Assembly: GCF_019904175.1 (NCBI RefSeq)
Contig: NZ_CP061913.1
Coordinates: forward strand, 2,480,001 to 2,544,000
Direction of reading: 5' to 3'
Length of the DNA: 64,000 nt
Origin: Dactylosporangium vinaceum
GTDB taxonomy: Bacteria; Actinomycetota; Actinomycetes; Mycobacteriales; Micromonosporaceae
The position numbers were made by a program, and so were the translations under genes. Below are positions 24,783 to 34,405 of the stretch, in pieces (the stretch's first letter is position 1; each line of letters opens with the position of its first letter). The notes below the pieces were generated by a model, which made no database searches, had not been told where the DNA came from, and saw nothing but the letters and a program-made list of their open reading frames with translations.

Positions 24783-24821
24783 ACCTGCCGTCCTATCAGA
24801 GAAAGTTGGTACTGAGGCGCC
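24783..24821. promoter_or_regulatory. 39-bp divergent mscR/recQ intergenic region
   Basis: The two starts are only 39 bp apart, too short for two independent full promoters outside the coding regions, so at least one promoter must overlap the neighbouring gene or both transcripts have very short leaders. Confidence 0.5.
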
Positions 24822-26453
24822 ATGAGTGCGGAAGAACTGCGGCGGGTCGCGAGCGAGAGTTTCGGATGGGAGCGGCTGCGCGACGAGCAGCTGCGGGCCA
24901 TGGAGGCCCTCATGGCCGGCCGGGACGCGCTCGCGGTGCTGCCGACCGGGGCCGGCAAGTCGGCGATCTACCAGGTGCCGGCGCCGCTGCTGCCGGGGCC
25001 GACGATCGTCGTCTCCCCACTGCTCGCGCTCCAGCAGGACCAGATCTCGTCGCTGACCGCGCGCAACCACGAGGACCTGGTCGCGGTCCGGCTCTCCTCC
25101 GCCGAGGGCAAGACGGAGCGCGAGGAGGCGCTGGAGTCGCTGCGCAAGGGCGACGCCGAGTTCGTGTTCCTGACGCCCGAGCAGTTCGCCGACCCGGCCC
25201 GGGTGGCCCAGATCAAGGCGCTCAAGCCGAGCCTGGTCGCGGTGGACGAGGCGCACTGCGTGTCGGCCTGGGGGCACGACTTCCGCCCGGACTACCTCCA
25301 GCTCGGCCAGTTCATCCGGGAGCTCGGCCGCCCGCCCATCGTCGCGCTTACCGCGACCGCCTCGCCGCCGGTGCGCGAGGACATCATCGACCGCCTTGGC
25401 CTGCGCGACCCCGAAGTCGTCGTCATGGGTCTGGACCGCCCCAATTTGTACCTCGAGTCGGTCCACTGCGCCGACGAGGAGATCCGCTACCGGCGCCTGG
25501 TCTCCCGGATTCAGGAGTCCGAGATGCCCGGCATCGTCTACGCCCCGACCCGCCGGGCCACCGAGGAGCTGGCCGAGCGCCTGTCCCAGGAGGGCCTGAA
25601 GGCCGTCGCGTACCACGGCGGGATGAGCGCGGGCGACCGGGAGCGGGCGCACGAGGCGTTCCTGGCCGACGAGGTCCCGATCATGGTCGCGACGACGGCG
25701 TTCGGCATGGGCATCGACAAGCCCAACATCCGCTGGGTCAACCACGTCTCCCTGCCCGACTCCCCGGACTCCTACCTGCAGGAGATCGGCCGCGCCGGAC
25801 GCGACGGGCAACCGGCGCACGTCCTGCTGCTGCACCGTACCGAGGACACGGGTCTGCGGAAGTTCTTCAGCAACGTCTCCGTCGACAAGGAGGAGGTCGC
25901 CTCGCTCGCGGCGCTGCTGCGCTCGGCGAAGGAGCCACTGACCCGCGGCGAGCTGGAGGAGCAGACCGGGCTGGGGGAGCGCAAGCTCGGGCAGCTGCTC
26001 GGCCTGCTGGAGGAGGTCGGCGGCGCCCGCATGCTCCACGGCGGTAAGGTCAAGGCCCCGCGCTGGGCGCCGGCCCCGGCGAAGGCGGCCGAGCTGGTGG
26101 AGGCCCAGGCCGAGCGCCAGCAGACGGTCAGCCGGTCGCGGCTGGACATGATGCGCAACTTCGCCGAGACCCAGCAGTGCCGCGGGCGCACGCTGCTCGC
26201 GTACTTCGGGGAGCACCTCGAGGGCACGTGCGAGCACTGCGACAACTGCACCGACGGCAGCGCCGCGGAAGGGCTCGCGGCGGCCGACGAGGCGCCGTTC
26301 CCGATCCACGCCGAGGTCCGGCACGGGGAGTGGGGCAAGGGCGTGGTGCTGTCCTATGCGGGCGAGCAGATGACGGTGCTGTTCGAGCAGGTCGGGTACA
26401 AGACCCTGTCGGTCCCTGTCGTCAAGGAGCACCGGCTGCTGCGGAAGGTGTAG
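24822..26453 (+). CDS. recQ: RecQ-family ATP-dependent DNA helicase
   Basis: 543 residues. SF2 helicase core: motif 0/[15 protein letters not shown] (Walker A 41-47), motif II VDEAH (141-145) followed by [13 protein letters not shown], motif III ALTATA, motif [14 protein letters not shown], motif [13 protein letters not shown]. After the core come a winged-helix-like part, a zinc-binding set ([11 protein letters not shown] ... CEHCDNC) and, unlike classical RecQ, a last module of about 50 residues ([32 protein letters not shown]) that resembles the C-terminal DUF3553 tail of PcrA/UvrD helicases. No HRDC domain. Role: unwinding 3'-tailed DNA in repair and fork processing. It overlaps the end of the convergent GGDEF-EAL gene by 32 bp. 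Confidence 0.94.
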   Translation: MSAEELRRVASESFGWERLRDEQLRAMEALMAGRDALAVLPTGAGKSAIYQVPAPLLPGPTIVVSPLLALQQDQISSLTARNHEDLVAVRLSSAEGKTEREEALESLRKGDAEFVFLTPEQFADPARVAQIKALKPSLVAVDEAHCVSAWGHDFRPDYLQLGQFIRELGRPPIVALTATASPPVREDIIDRLGLRDPEVVVMGLDRPNLYLESVHCADEEIRYRRLVSRIQESEMPGIVYAPTRRATEELAERLSQEGLKAVAYHGGMSAGDRERAHEAFLADEVPIMVATTAFGMGIDKPNIRWVNHVSLPDSPDSYLQEIGRAGRDGQPAHVLLLHRTEDTGLRKFFSNVSVDKEEVASLAALLRSAKEPLTRGELEEQTGLGERKLGQLLGLLEEVGGARMLHGGKVKAPRWAPAPAKAAELVEAQAERQQTVSRSRLDMMRNFAETQQCRGRTLLAYFGEHLEGTCEHCDNCTDGSAAEGLAAADEAPFPIHAEVRHGEWGKGVVLSYAGEQMTVLFEQVGYKTLSVPVVKEHRLLRKV

Positions 26454-28752
26454 TCCCGCGCAGCACACCGCCGGACTCGGTGAGCACGGCGTCGAGGTCG
26501 GCCGCGGGCAGGGGCCGGGAGAAGTGGTACCCCTGCGCCTGCGGGCAGTCCAGCTGGCGCAGGCGCTCGGCCTGCTCCGGGGTCTCGACGGCCTCGGCGA
26601 TCGACGACAGGTGCAGGCTGTTGCCGAGCTCGACGATCGCGCGGGTGAAGGCCAGCTCCTCGGCGACCTCGCCGCCGGGTGTGAACGCCCGGTCGATCTT
26701 GAGAATGTCGACGGGCAGGTGGCGCAGGTAGGACAGGGACGAGTAGCCGGTGCCGAAGTCGTCGACGGCGATGCGCACGCCCTCTGCGCGCAGCCGGAAC
26801 AGCAGCTCCGTCACGTCGTCGGCTTCGGCCGACACCAGCACCGTCTCGGTGATCTCCAGGATCAGCGCCGCCCCGGGCAGCCCGGCCGCGTCGAGGGCGG
26901 CGATAACGGTGTCGGCGAAGTCGGCCTCGCGCAGCTGGCGGCCGGAGACGTTGACGGTGACCGAGATGCCGAACCTGTCGTACCACGCGCGCGCGTCCCG
27001 GCACGCCTGCTGCAGGACCCAGGCGCCGATGGGCACGATGAGCCCGTACTGCTCGGCGATGGGCACGAACTCCAGCGGCGGCACCGCGACGCCGCCGCGC
27101 GACCAGCGCAGGAGCGCCTCGACCGCCGTCACCCGCCCGGTGGCCAGGTCGACCACCGGCTGATAGTTGACGGTGAACTCCGCGTTGGCGATGGCCCGGC
27201 GCAGGTCGGCGGCGATGCGCATGTGCTCGGTGCGCTCCACGGCCAGCCGCTCCTCGTAGACGGCGAGGCGGTTCTTGCCGGCCTCCTTTGCCGCGTAGAG
27301 GGCCAGGTCGGCGTTGCGCAGCGCCTCCGACGGCGTCGTGGGGGCGGCGAACAGCAGGGAGCCGACGCTGGCGGTGACCGACAGCTCGCGCTCGTGCACG
27401 AGGAACGGCTGCCCGATGTCGTCGATCACCTGCCGGCCGGCCGCGGTGACCCGGGCCGCGTCGGCGTCCTCCATGAGGATCGCGAACTCGTCGCCGCCGA
27501 GGCGCGCGAGCGTGTCGGACGCCGCGACGACCCCGACCAGCCGGGCCGCCACCTCGATGAGCAGTGCGTCGCCGGTCGGGTGGCCGTACGAGTCGTTGAC
27601 GTCCTTGAACCCGTCCAGATCGAGCAGCAGCAGGCCGTGCGTGGCGTGCGTGCGGGTGAGCGAATGTTCGAGCCGCTCCTGCAGCAGTGCGCGATTGCCC
27701 AGGCCGGTGAGCGCGTCGTGCAGTGCGCGGTGGGTCAGTTGCTGTCGCAACGCGTCCTGTTCGCGCAGCGCCTCGCCCAGCGCGACGGCGTGCGCGTCGA
27801 GCTCGGCGACGCGGCGGTTGGCGAAGCGGACGAGCTGGCTGAGCCGGGCGATGAGCAGGATCGACGTGACCACCGACGTGGCCAGGGGCACGAGCACCCA
27901 CCAGCGCGACGGCAGCGGCCGCACGGCCAGCAGCATGGCGATGACGACGACCGGTCCGACAAGGGCAAGCACGGAGTACAGCCAGACCCGGTGGCGGGGG
28001 ATGACCAGCTGCGAACGCTCGGGCCGGCCCGCCGCGGCGGCCATCGACGGGTGGAGTGCGGCCGTGCCGATCAGGGTGTACGCGCACAGGTACAGCGACG
28101 TCGACGCGCTGTCCCCGCCCGGCCGGCCCGTCCACGCGAGCGCGGCGTAGTAGACGACGTCGCCGGCGATGACCGTGGTGATCGCCGAGGACACCAGCGC
28201 GTGTGCGGGGCTGCGCACGCTCGCGGTGAACATCATGCGCGCCGTGAGCACCACGAGCGCAAGATCGATCGAAATGTACGTCACGTGGCTGATCGCCGGC
28301 CCGGCGTCCACATGCCGCACGAACAGCAGCGGGTGCACGATGAACGTCCAGGCGAGCACGGCCACGCCGGAGGCGACGATCCCCGAGTCGATGAACCGCT
28401 CGGCGCGCGGCCGCGCCGGGTCCGGGCGCACCCAGCGCAGCGTGCCGAGGGCCATGCAGACGTACGAGCCCAGGTACGGCAGGTCCTTCCAGCCGGGTGT
28501 CGTCGAATGCCCGGTGATCGTGTACTGCAGGGCGTAGACGACAGCCGCGCCCACCGAGCACCAGAGCCCGGCCGCGAAGTACGCCCAGCTGCGGCGCTCC
28601 TCGGGCCGGAACCGGCGCACACCGGCGGTCACCGCGATCGCGGCCGCAACCCCGATGAGCGTGTACAGTCCCTGCCGCGCGAGTACCGGCAGGAACCCTC
28701 CGGCGGCGACGGCCCCGAGCCCGAGGCCCGCGTACCAGCGCCATCCGGCCAT
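26422..28752 (-). CDS. Membrane GGDEF-EAL protein (cyclic-di-GMP turnover)
   Basis: 776 residues from the ATG at 28752, preceded by GGGGAGA; an in-frame ATG at 28815 without a ribosome site is the alternative. The first 290 residues hold about eight membrane helices. The GGDEF domain follows with an intact active site ([13 protein letters not shown]), then an EAL domain with [31 protein letters not shown] and KIDRAF, all catalytic motifs present. No RxxD inhibitory site is seen before GGDEF. The protein could both make and degrade c-di-GMP in response to a membrane signal. Divergent from the glycosyltransferase gene. Confidence 0.93.
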   Translation of the reverse strand: MAGWRWYAGLGLGAVAAGGFLPVLARQGLYTLIGVAAAIAVTAGVRRFRPEERRSWAYFAAGLWCSVGAAVVYALQYTITGHSTTPGWKDLPYLGSYVCMALGTLRWVRPDPARPRAERFIDSGIVASGVAVLAWTFIVHPLLFVRHVDAGPAISHVTYISIDLALVVLTARMMFTASVRSPAHALVSSAITTVIAGDVVYYAALAWTGRPGGDSASTSLYLCAYTLIGTAALHPSMAAAAGRPERSQLVIPRHRVWLYSVLALVGPVVVIAMLLAVRPLPSRWWVLVPLATSVVTSILLIARLSQLVRFANRRVAELDAHAVALGEALREQDALRQQLTHRALHDALTGLGNRALLQERLEHSLTRTHATHGLLLLDLDGFKDVNDSYGHPTGDALLIEVAARLVGVVAASDTLARLGGDEFAILMEDADAARVTAAGRQVIDDIGQPFLVHERELSVTASVGSLLFAAPTTPSEALRNADLALYAAKEAGKNRLAVYEERLAVERTEHMRIAADLRRAIANAEFTVNYQPVVDLATGRVTAVEALLRWSRGGVAVPPLEFVPIAEQYGLIVPIGAWVLQQACRDARAWYDRFGISVTVNVSGRQLREADFADTVIAALDAAGLPGAALILEITETVLVSAEADDVTELLFRLRAEGVRIAVDDFGTGYSSLSYLRHLPVDILKIDRAFTPGGEVAEELAFTRAIVELGNSLHLSSIAEAVETPEQAERLRQLDCPQAQGYHFSRPLPAADLDAVLTESGGVLRGTTPSAAAGAP

Positions 28753-28859
28753 GGTCTCCCCACGCTTGCCGTTTTGTCCGTTATGTTCATCAGGTGGTAT
28801 CGGCAGTTCGGGCATTTTCGTGAGGATTCGCGCGGGAGCGTGCGGGTAGGGAGCGCGAC

Positions 28860-29876
28860 ATGACGGTTGGCCCGATGAAGGTCGCGCTGCTCGGACCCAT
28901 CGCGTGGCGTACGCCCCCGCGGGCCTACGGACCCTGGGAGCAGGTCGTGTCGCTGCTGGCCGAGGGCCTGGTCGCCCGCGGCGTCGACGTCACGCTCTTC
29001 GCGAGCCTCGACTCGGTGACCACGGCCCGCCTCGACGGCGTCGTCGCGCACCCCTACAACGAGGACGGCTCCTACGACGGGCGGGTCTGGGAGGCGATCC
29101 ACATCGCGCACTGCTACCGGCGCAGCGCGGAGTTCGACATCGTGCACAACAACCTCGACTGGCTGCCGTTGGCGATGAGCGATTTCTGCGGTACCCGCCT
29201 GCTGACGACGGTCCACGGATTCTGCTCGACAGCCATTCTCCCGGCCTATCAGCGCGCCCGGTCGCAGTACGTGTCCATATCCGACGCCGATCGCGGCCCC
29301 GGCCTCGACTACGCCGCGACGATCTACCACGGCATCGACGTGGCGCAGTTCCCGTTCCGCGCGGAGGCGGGCGAGACCCTCGTCGCGTTCGGGCGCATCC
29401 ACCCCGACAAGGGCACCGCGGAGGCCGTGAAGATCGCCCGCGCGACCGGCCGCCGCCTGCTGATCTGCGGCCCCGTGCACGACGAGGTGTACCACGCCGA
29501 GCAGGTGCTGCCCCACATCGACGGCGAGCAGATCGTCTACGGGGGCAACGTCGGCCCCGCGGAGCGCGCCGAGATCCTGGGCTCGGCCGCCGCCTTGCTG
29601 CACCCGATCGGGTTCGCCGAGCCGTTCGGGCTGTCGGTCGTGGAGGCGATGGCCTGCGGTACCCCCGTCATCGCCTATCCGCTCGGCTCGATGCCCGAGA
29701 TCGTCGACGAGGGTGTCACCGGGTATCTCGCCCCGGACGCCTTCAGCGCGGCCGCGGTGCTCGACGACGCGCTGAAGCTGGACCGGGCCCGGGTCCGCGC
29801 CCGCGCGCTGGAGCGCTTCTCGGCCGACCGCATGGTGGACGACTACCTGGCCCTCTACCAGCGGATGCTCGGCTGA
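28860..29876 (+). CDS. Glycosyltransferase family 4 protein
   Basis: 338 residues; AGGGAG precedes the ATG. GT-B fold: N-terminal acceptor domain starting MKVALLGPIAWRTPPRAYGP, nucleotide-sugar domain with VAFGRIHPDKGTAEAVKIA and the donor-binding EPFGLSVVEAMACGTPVIA (E-x7-E). GT4 enzymes are retaining transferases for envelope glycans or small molecules; donor and acceptor are unknown. No envelope cluster is near, but GtrA is 1.6 kb downstream. Confidence 0.92.
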   Translation: MTVGPMKVALLGPIAWRTPPRAYGPWEQVVSLLAEGLVARGVDVTLFASLDSVTTARLDGVVAHPYNEDGSYDGRVWEAIHIAHCYRRSAEFDIVHNNLDWLPLAMSDFCGTRLLTTVHGFCSTAILPAYQRARSQYVSISDADRGPGLDYAATIYHGIDVAQFPFRAEAGETLVAFGRIHPDKGTAEAVKIARATGRRLLICGPVHDEVYHAEQVLPHIDGEQIVYGGNVGPAERAEILGSAAALLHPIGFAEPFGLSVVEAMACGTPVIAYPLGSMPEIVDEGVTGYLAPDAFSAAAVLDDALKLDRARVRARALERFSADRMVDDYLALYQRMLG

Positions 29877-29948
29877 TTCGGGCCCTCGGTCCGGTGCGGC
29901 TGCCCGCGGGGCGGGGCCGAACCGGGTTGGGCGAATTCCCTTAAGGCC

Positions 29949-29971
29949 CCGAGGTTCCGGCCGAACCTTGG
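29949..29971 (+). terminator. Stem-loop after the glycosyltransferase gene
   Basis: CGAGGTTC and GAACCTTG (one G:U pair) flank a CGGCC loop 74 bp after the stop codon. No T-run. Confidence 0.4.
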
Positions 29972-30132
29972 AAGTGTGCGGCGCCCGCGGCTTGACGCGG
30001 TAACGCGGACGGCTCGGCTCCGGCAGCGACGTGGCAGGCTGCCGGAGCCGATGCCATCGCCGAATCTTTGCGTGATCGAAGTCTGGCGTTGGGTCACCGG
30101 CATCCCTAAGCTCTCGGGAGCGGAGGGATGCT

Positions 30133-31458
30133 GTGAGTGCTGTCGATGTCACCGAGAGTTTGGACGCGATCGAGCGGCTCGTCGTCGGCTGGGACTTCCC
30201 GGGAGCCCGCGCCGAGGTCCAGCGGTTGCTCGACGAGCCCGGTCTGTCCGACGACGACCGGCTGACCGCCCGCCGGCTGCTGGCCGAGGTGCTGCGCGAG
30301 CTGGGGGAGCTCGACGCCGCCTACGACCTCGCCGAGGCGGTCGCCGCCCAGGCCGAGCGCCGCTACGGCCAGATCGACCCGCGCACGGTCCACGCCGTGG
30401 CCGTGCTCGCCGCGGTGCGCCACGACCACGACGAGTGGGACGAGGCCGAGCGGCTGTACCACCGGGTGCTCGACAGCGGCATCGACGAGGACGGCACCGA
30501 TCCCTGCTGCCGCGCCGTGCGCCTGGCCCGGGTCAACCTGGCCCTCCTCCAGCGCGACCGCGGCGAGACGGGCCTGGCGCTGGCGATGCTGAACGCGGCG
30601 TACGTCATCCACCGCCGCGAGTACGGCGCGGAGGACCTCGACACCATTCGCATCGCGGCGGAGCTGGCGGCGTTGCAGTACCAGAGCGGCGATGTTCTGC
30701 AGGCTCGTCGACTGTTCACGCTCGCGCATGCGGCGGCGCGGGCGCGGCTCGGGACCCGGCATCCGTTCACGAAGGCGGTCGAGTGGGAGCTGGCCGCCGT
30801 CGAACCGCCCATGCCGTCCGCGCCGATCTCGGTGATCCCGACGCCGGTGGTGGTCGACCCCGTGGTGCCGCCGCCCGCTCCTGCGCCTCGCTCGGCTCCA
30901 CCTCCCGCGGCCTCCTCGCCTCCTCCGGGCCCGGCGCCTGTTTCGCCCTCGCCTTCCGCGGCCTCCTCGTCTTCTTCGGCCTCCTCGCCTTCGTCGGCGC
31001 GCGTGATGTGGCCGTTGATCTCGCTGGTGGCCGTGCTGGTGGTCGGGGCTGGGGTGACGGCCGGCTTCCTCCTTCTGCGGGACGGTTCGCCGCCGAGCGC
31101 TCCGCCGGTCGCCGCACCGGGCGCTTCAGTGGCCGTCTTACCGGCGACGGCGTCGACGGTCGGAGGGGGAGATTTGTCTGGGGGGTCGGAAGTGCCGGCG
31201 TTCGTGGTGCGTGACCTGAAGGTCCAGCCGGGCGGGCGTGAGCTGGTCGTCACCTGGGCCGCACTGCCGGTAAGCGTCGTGGTGGCCCTCTCGCGCGCCG
31301 GTGCGCCGGCGACGGTGCTGGGGACGGTGCCGCCGGGCACGTCACGCTACGTGGTGAAGGACATCGACCCGGCCGGCGCATACTGCGTCGTGTTAGGACC
31401 GGTCAACGAGACGGTGAACATCGCACCGGCGACGTCAGCGTGCACGTCCGGTCGCTGA
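30133..31458 (+). CDS. TPR-TM-FN3 membrane protein (paralogue)
   Basis: 441 residues from a GTG preceded by GGAGGGA. N-terminal tetratricopeptide-like helices (about 5-215; for example RLYHRVLDSGIDEDGT and AMLNAAYVIHRREYG), a Pro/Ser/Ala-rich linker with Ser runs, one membrane helix (WPLISLVAVLVVGAGVTAGF, about 293-312), and a C-terminal FN3-like domain (LVVTWAALPVSVVVALSRAG ... YVVKDIDPAGAYCVVLGPV). Same architecture and similar motifs (TYCF/AYC Cys near the end) as the gene at 1236-2843, so the two are paralogues. Function unknown. Confidence 0.88.
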   Translation: MSAVDVTESLDAIERLVVGWDFPGARAEVQRLLDEPGLSDDDRLTARRLLAEVLRELGELDAAYDLAEAVAAQAERRYGQIDPRTVHAVAVLAAVRHDHDEWDEAERLYHRVLDSGIDEDGTDPCCRAVRLARVNLALLQRDRGETGLALAMLNAAYVIHRREYGAEDLDTIRIAAELAALQYQSGDVLQARRLFTLAHAAARARLGTRHPFTKAVEWELAAVEPPMPSAPISVIPTPVVVDPVVPPPAPAPRSAPPPAASSPPPGPAPVSPSPSAASSSSSASSPSSARVMWPLISLVAVLVVGAGVTAGFLLLRDGSPPSAPPVAAPGASVAVLPATASTVGGGDLSGGSEVPAFVVRDLKVQPGGRELVVTWAALPVSVVVALSRAGAPATVLGTVPPGTSRYVVKDIDPAGAYCVVLGPVNETVNIAPATSACTSGR

Positions 31459-31526
31459 CAGTTTCGCATGAAGATTCCGTGACGCAGGCGCGCGTATCGC
31501 AAGGTTGGCCGGGTATAGTCGCCGCG

Positions 31527-32096
31527 ATGCGGCTTACAGACCGGACCCTCAATCTGCTGCCGAGGCAAGTAGCGGAGCTGCTGCGGAAGAAGCGCGAGAC
31601 GGTGAAGTTCATCATCGTCGGCGGTCTTTGCTACGTGGTCAGCCTGGTCCTCAACTACGGCCTCCGGTTCACGGTCTTCGAGGAGAAGCCGGTCACCGCG
31701 CTGACGATCGCCAATGTCGTGGCCACGGTGGTCTCGTACTTCCTCAACCGCGAGTGGTCCTTCCGCACCCGCGGCGGCCGCCGCCGCCACCACGAAATGC
31801 TCCTCTTCTTCGTGGCCAACGGCATCGGCGTCATCCTGAACTCGGCTCCGCTGTGGGTGGCGCAGTACGTGTTCGGCCTGCACAAGCCGAACATCAGCGC
31901 CGCCGCCGAGGAACTGTCGGACTTCATCTTCGGCATGGTCATCGGCGTCGCCGTGGCCATGGTCTTCCGCCTGTGGGCCTACCGCGTCTGGGTCTTCCCC
32001 CACGACGACGTCCGCCCGGCCCCGAAGCGCTACGAACCCCCGGTCCAGGCCGGCGCGGTCCCGGCCCCGAGTGCCTCAGACGCCTCGAACGCGTAA
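31527..32096 (+). CDS. GtrA-family membrane protein
   Basis: 189 residues from the ATG at 31527. Four hydrophobic segments in the GtrA pattern (VKFIIVGGLCYVVSLVLNYG, ALTIANVVATVVSYFLNREW, FVANGIGVILNSAPLWVAQY, IFGMVIGVAVAMVFRLWAYR) and the conserved FLNREWSF and WVF motifs. GtrA proteins are thought to flip polyprenyl-linked sugars across the membrane. The C-terminal 30 residues are a Pro/Ala-rich tail. Confidence 0.92.
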   Translation: MRLTDRTLNLLPRQVAELLRKKRETVKFIIVGGLCYVVSLVLNYGLRFTVFEEKPVTALTIANVVATVVSYFLNREWSFRTRGGRRRHHEMLLFFVANGIGVILNSAPLWVAQYVFGLHKPNISAAAEELSDFIFGMVIGVAVAMVFRLWAYRVWVFPHDDVRPAPKRYEPPVQAGAVPAPSASDASNA

Positions 32097-32514
32097 CTTT
32101 CGCCCTTCTGCACCGCCCGTCTCGCACTGTTTCAAGCGCGACTCAGGGATACGCGCAGCTCACCGCCCCGCTTGTTTCGGTGTGCTCTTGCGGCGACGAA
32201 ATCTCGGGCGCTGCGCGTCGCGACATTTCGGACTTATACCCCGACGGCGTTTATATCCGTTACGCGGGTTTTAGGAGCTTCGATGCGGATGCGGATAGGG
32301 CTATTGCACGCACGGCCATCCGCATACGAAAGATCGCTCGCTCGGCATCGCGCGGTGCGAACGACGAGCGAGGTGGTGCCGTCGACGACCGTGGTGCGGA
32401 CGACGACCGTGGTGCGGACGACGAGTCCCGGCCCGCGGCGGAGTGAGCTACCACCAGCCCGTCCGTAGCGCGGCAGATCGCGGGGGCGCAGTTCAACGTC
32501 CGTAGAATGGCCCG
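32097..32514. other. 418-bp gene-free region with short repeats
   Basis: No credible gene. Near 32370-32430 an 18-bp unit GTGGTGCGGACGACGACC is repeated, and a CATCCGCAT/ATGCGGATG inverted pair lies near 32283-32325. It contains the promoter for the downstream TetR gene but no clear sites could be named. Confidence 0.55.
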
Positions 32515-33270
32515 ATGCCCACCCGTGCCGAGCAGCGCCGCAACACCGAGGCCCGGATCCTGGAAGCGGCCAAGCGCATGTTCGCCGACGTCGGCTACGA
32601 ACGGACCACCATCCGCGCCGTCGCCGCCGCCGCCGGTGTCGACGCCGGGCTGGTCATGCACTACTTCGGCTCGAAGGTCGAGCTGTTCACGCAGGCCGCG
32701 GAGCTGCGGGCCGAGCCGGCCCCGTCCGGCGCACCCGACGAGGTGGCCGAACAACTGCTCGCCTCACTGGCCCGGCGGCTGCGCGACGAGCCGGTCGGGT
32801 CACTGGCCGTGCTGCGCTCCATGCTCACCCACGACGGCGCCGAAGAGGGCTTGCGCGCCGCCGCCGCCCCCCGGCTGGACAGCCTGACGAGCGCAATCGG
32901 CGGCGACGACGCCCAGCTCCGGGCCGGCATCATCGGCGCGATCACCCACGGCATCCTGATCGAGCGCTACCTCCTGAAGCTCGGCGGCCTCGAAACCGCC
33001 GACCCCGACGCCATCATCGACCTCCTCCGCCCGGTCTTCCACCGCCTGACCGGCGCCGACCCGCACCCGAACCCGCAACCACCGGACCCCACCGCTCCAA
33101 CCCCAGCCGCGCCAAGCCCATCTGGCCCCGGCGCACCCGCTCCATCCCCAACCGCCCTCAGCCCGTCTGCCCCAGGCTCGACCGCTTCAGGCCCGACCGC
33201 GCCAAGCCCATCTGCCCCGGGCGCGTCAGCCCCGGATGAGGCTGATTCCCGAAAGGCCACACCGAGATAA
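32515..33270 (+). CDS. TetR-family regulator with low-complexity tail
   Basis: 251 residues. HTH at about 25-55 (TTIRAVAAAAGVDAGLVMHY then FGSKVELFTQA). The ligand domain resembles the TetR_C group with RSMLTHDGAEEGLR and GIITHGILIERYLL-type helix. The last 65 residues are a Pro/Ser/Ala repeat (APSPSGPGAPAPSPT and variants) that is not part of the family and looks like a recent in-frame expansion. Convergent with the GlxA-type regulator. Confidence 0.9.
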   Translation: MPTRAEQRRNTEARILEAAKRMFADVGYERTTIRAVAAAAGVDAGLVMHYFGSKVELFTQAAELRAEPAPSGAPDEVAEQLLASLARRLRDEPVGSLAVLRSMLTHDGAEEGLRAAAAPRLDSLTSAIGGDDAQLRAGIIGAITHGILIERYLLKLGGLETADPDAIIDLLRPVFHRLTGADPHPNPQPPDPTAPTPAAPSPSGPGAPAPSPTALSPSAPGSTASGPTAPSPSAPGASAPDEADSRKATPR

Positions 33271-33335
33271 GGCCGCTCCTGCCCCGGCCGGTCACGACCC
33301 CCCAAGCACGCGGGGGAGCAGGCGTCACTCGTAAC

Positions 33336-34340
33336 TCAGCCGGCCGGAATCGAGCGCTCCTGCCGGCCCGAGCGAAACGTCGACCGATAAGCCATAGGCG
33401 AGACGCCCAGGTTGGTGTGCAGATGCAGCCGCAGTGAGGCCCCGGTCCCGAAGCCCGCGGAAGCGGCCACCCGATCGACCGGCCAGTCGGTGGTCTCCAG
33501 CAGCTTCCGCGCATACGCCACCCGCTGAGCGGTCACCCACTGCAACGGCGTCAACCCGACCTCCCCGCGGAACCGGCGGCTGAACGTGCGCACGCTCATC
33601 CGCGCCCGCCCGGCCAAAGCGGCAAGTGTCAGCGGTTCGTGCAGCCGCTCCAACGCCCACTCCCGCACCTCCGCCGTCCCCGCCGACTCGGACGACGGCA
33701 CAGGCTGCTCGACGTACTGCGCCTGCCCCCCATCGCGCCACGGCGGAACGATGCACAGGCGGGCGACCCGGTTCGCCACCTCGCTGCCGTGGTCGCGGCG
33801 GACAAGGTGCAGGCACAGGTCCACGCCCGCGGCCACCCCGGCCGCGGTGAGCACGTCACCGTCGTCCACGAACAGGACGTCCGGGCGCAGTTCGACGTCA
33901 GGGAATGCGGCCCGGAACTGCTCGGCGCGGTTCCAGTGGGTCGTGGCCGGGCGTCCGTCGAGGCGACCGGCGGCGGCGAGGGCGAACGCGGCCGTGCACA
34001 TCGACACGATGCGCACACCTGGCGCGACCCGGGCGAGCGCGTCCTTGAGCGAGGCGGGCAGCCACTGATCGCCGGAGTCGTCGGAGCAGCCCACGAACGG
34101 CGGGATGACGACGGTGTCGGCCGTGGACAGCAGCTCCGGGCCGTGCTCGACAGCCACCGCGAAGTCGGCATCCGTGCGCACCGTGCCGGGGCCGGGTCCG
34201 GCGTGCACCCCGCAGGTGAGCACCTCGTACAGCGGGGTGCCGTCCGGCGCTCCCGCGGTACCGAAGATGCGTTTGGGAATGGTCATCTCGAACGGATAGA
34301 CGCCGTCGACCGCCAGCACGACGACACGGTGAGCAGGCAT
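33336..34340 (-). CDS. GlxA-type AraC regulator (DJ-1/PfpI domain)
   Basis: 334 residues. The N-terminal half is a DJ-1/PfpI glutaminase-like domain (VVVLAVDGVYPFEMTIPKRI; the nucleophile-elbow position reads SMCTAAFALAAAGRLDGR, Cys present). The C-terminal half has the AraC double HTH (LTLAALAGRARMSVRTFSRR; WPVDRVAASAGFGTGASLRL then HTNLGVSPMAYR). Divergent from the oxidoreductase at 34406, 65 bp apart, so that gene is a likely target. Confidence 0.93.
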   Translation of the reverse strand: MPAHRVVVLAVDGVYPFEMTIPKRIFGTAGAPDGTPLYEVLTCGVHAGPGPGTVRTDADFAVAVEHGPELLSTADTVVIPPFVGCSDDSGDQWLPASLKDALARVAPGVRIVSMCTAAFALAAAGRLDGRPATTHWNRAEQFRAAFPDVELRPDVLFVDDGDVLTAAGVAAGVDLCLHLVRRDHGSEVANRVARLCIVPPWRDGGQAQYVEQPVPSSESAGTAEVREWALERLHEPLTLAALAGRARMSVRTFSRRFRGEVGLTPLQWVTAQRVAYARKLLETTDWPVDRVAASAGFGTGASLRLHLHTNLGVSPMAYRSTFRSGRQERSIPAG

Positions 34341-34405
34341 GGCCGGATTTTTTCACATGTTGGCGATCCAGCCACTCGAGCGACCGGACACAAACGGACA
34401 CGATC

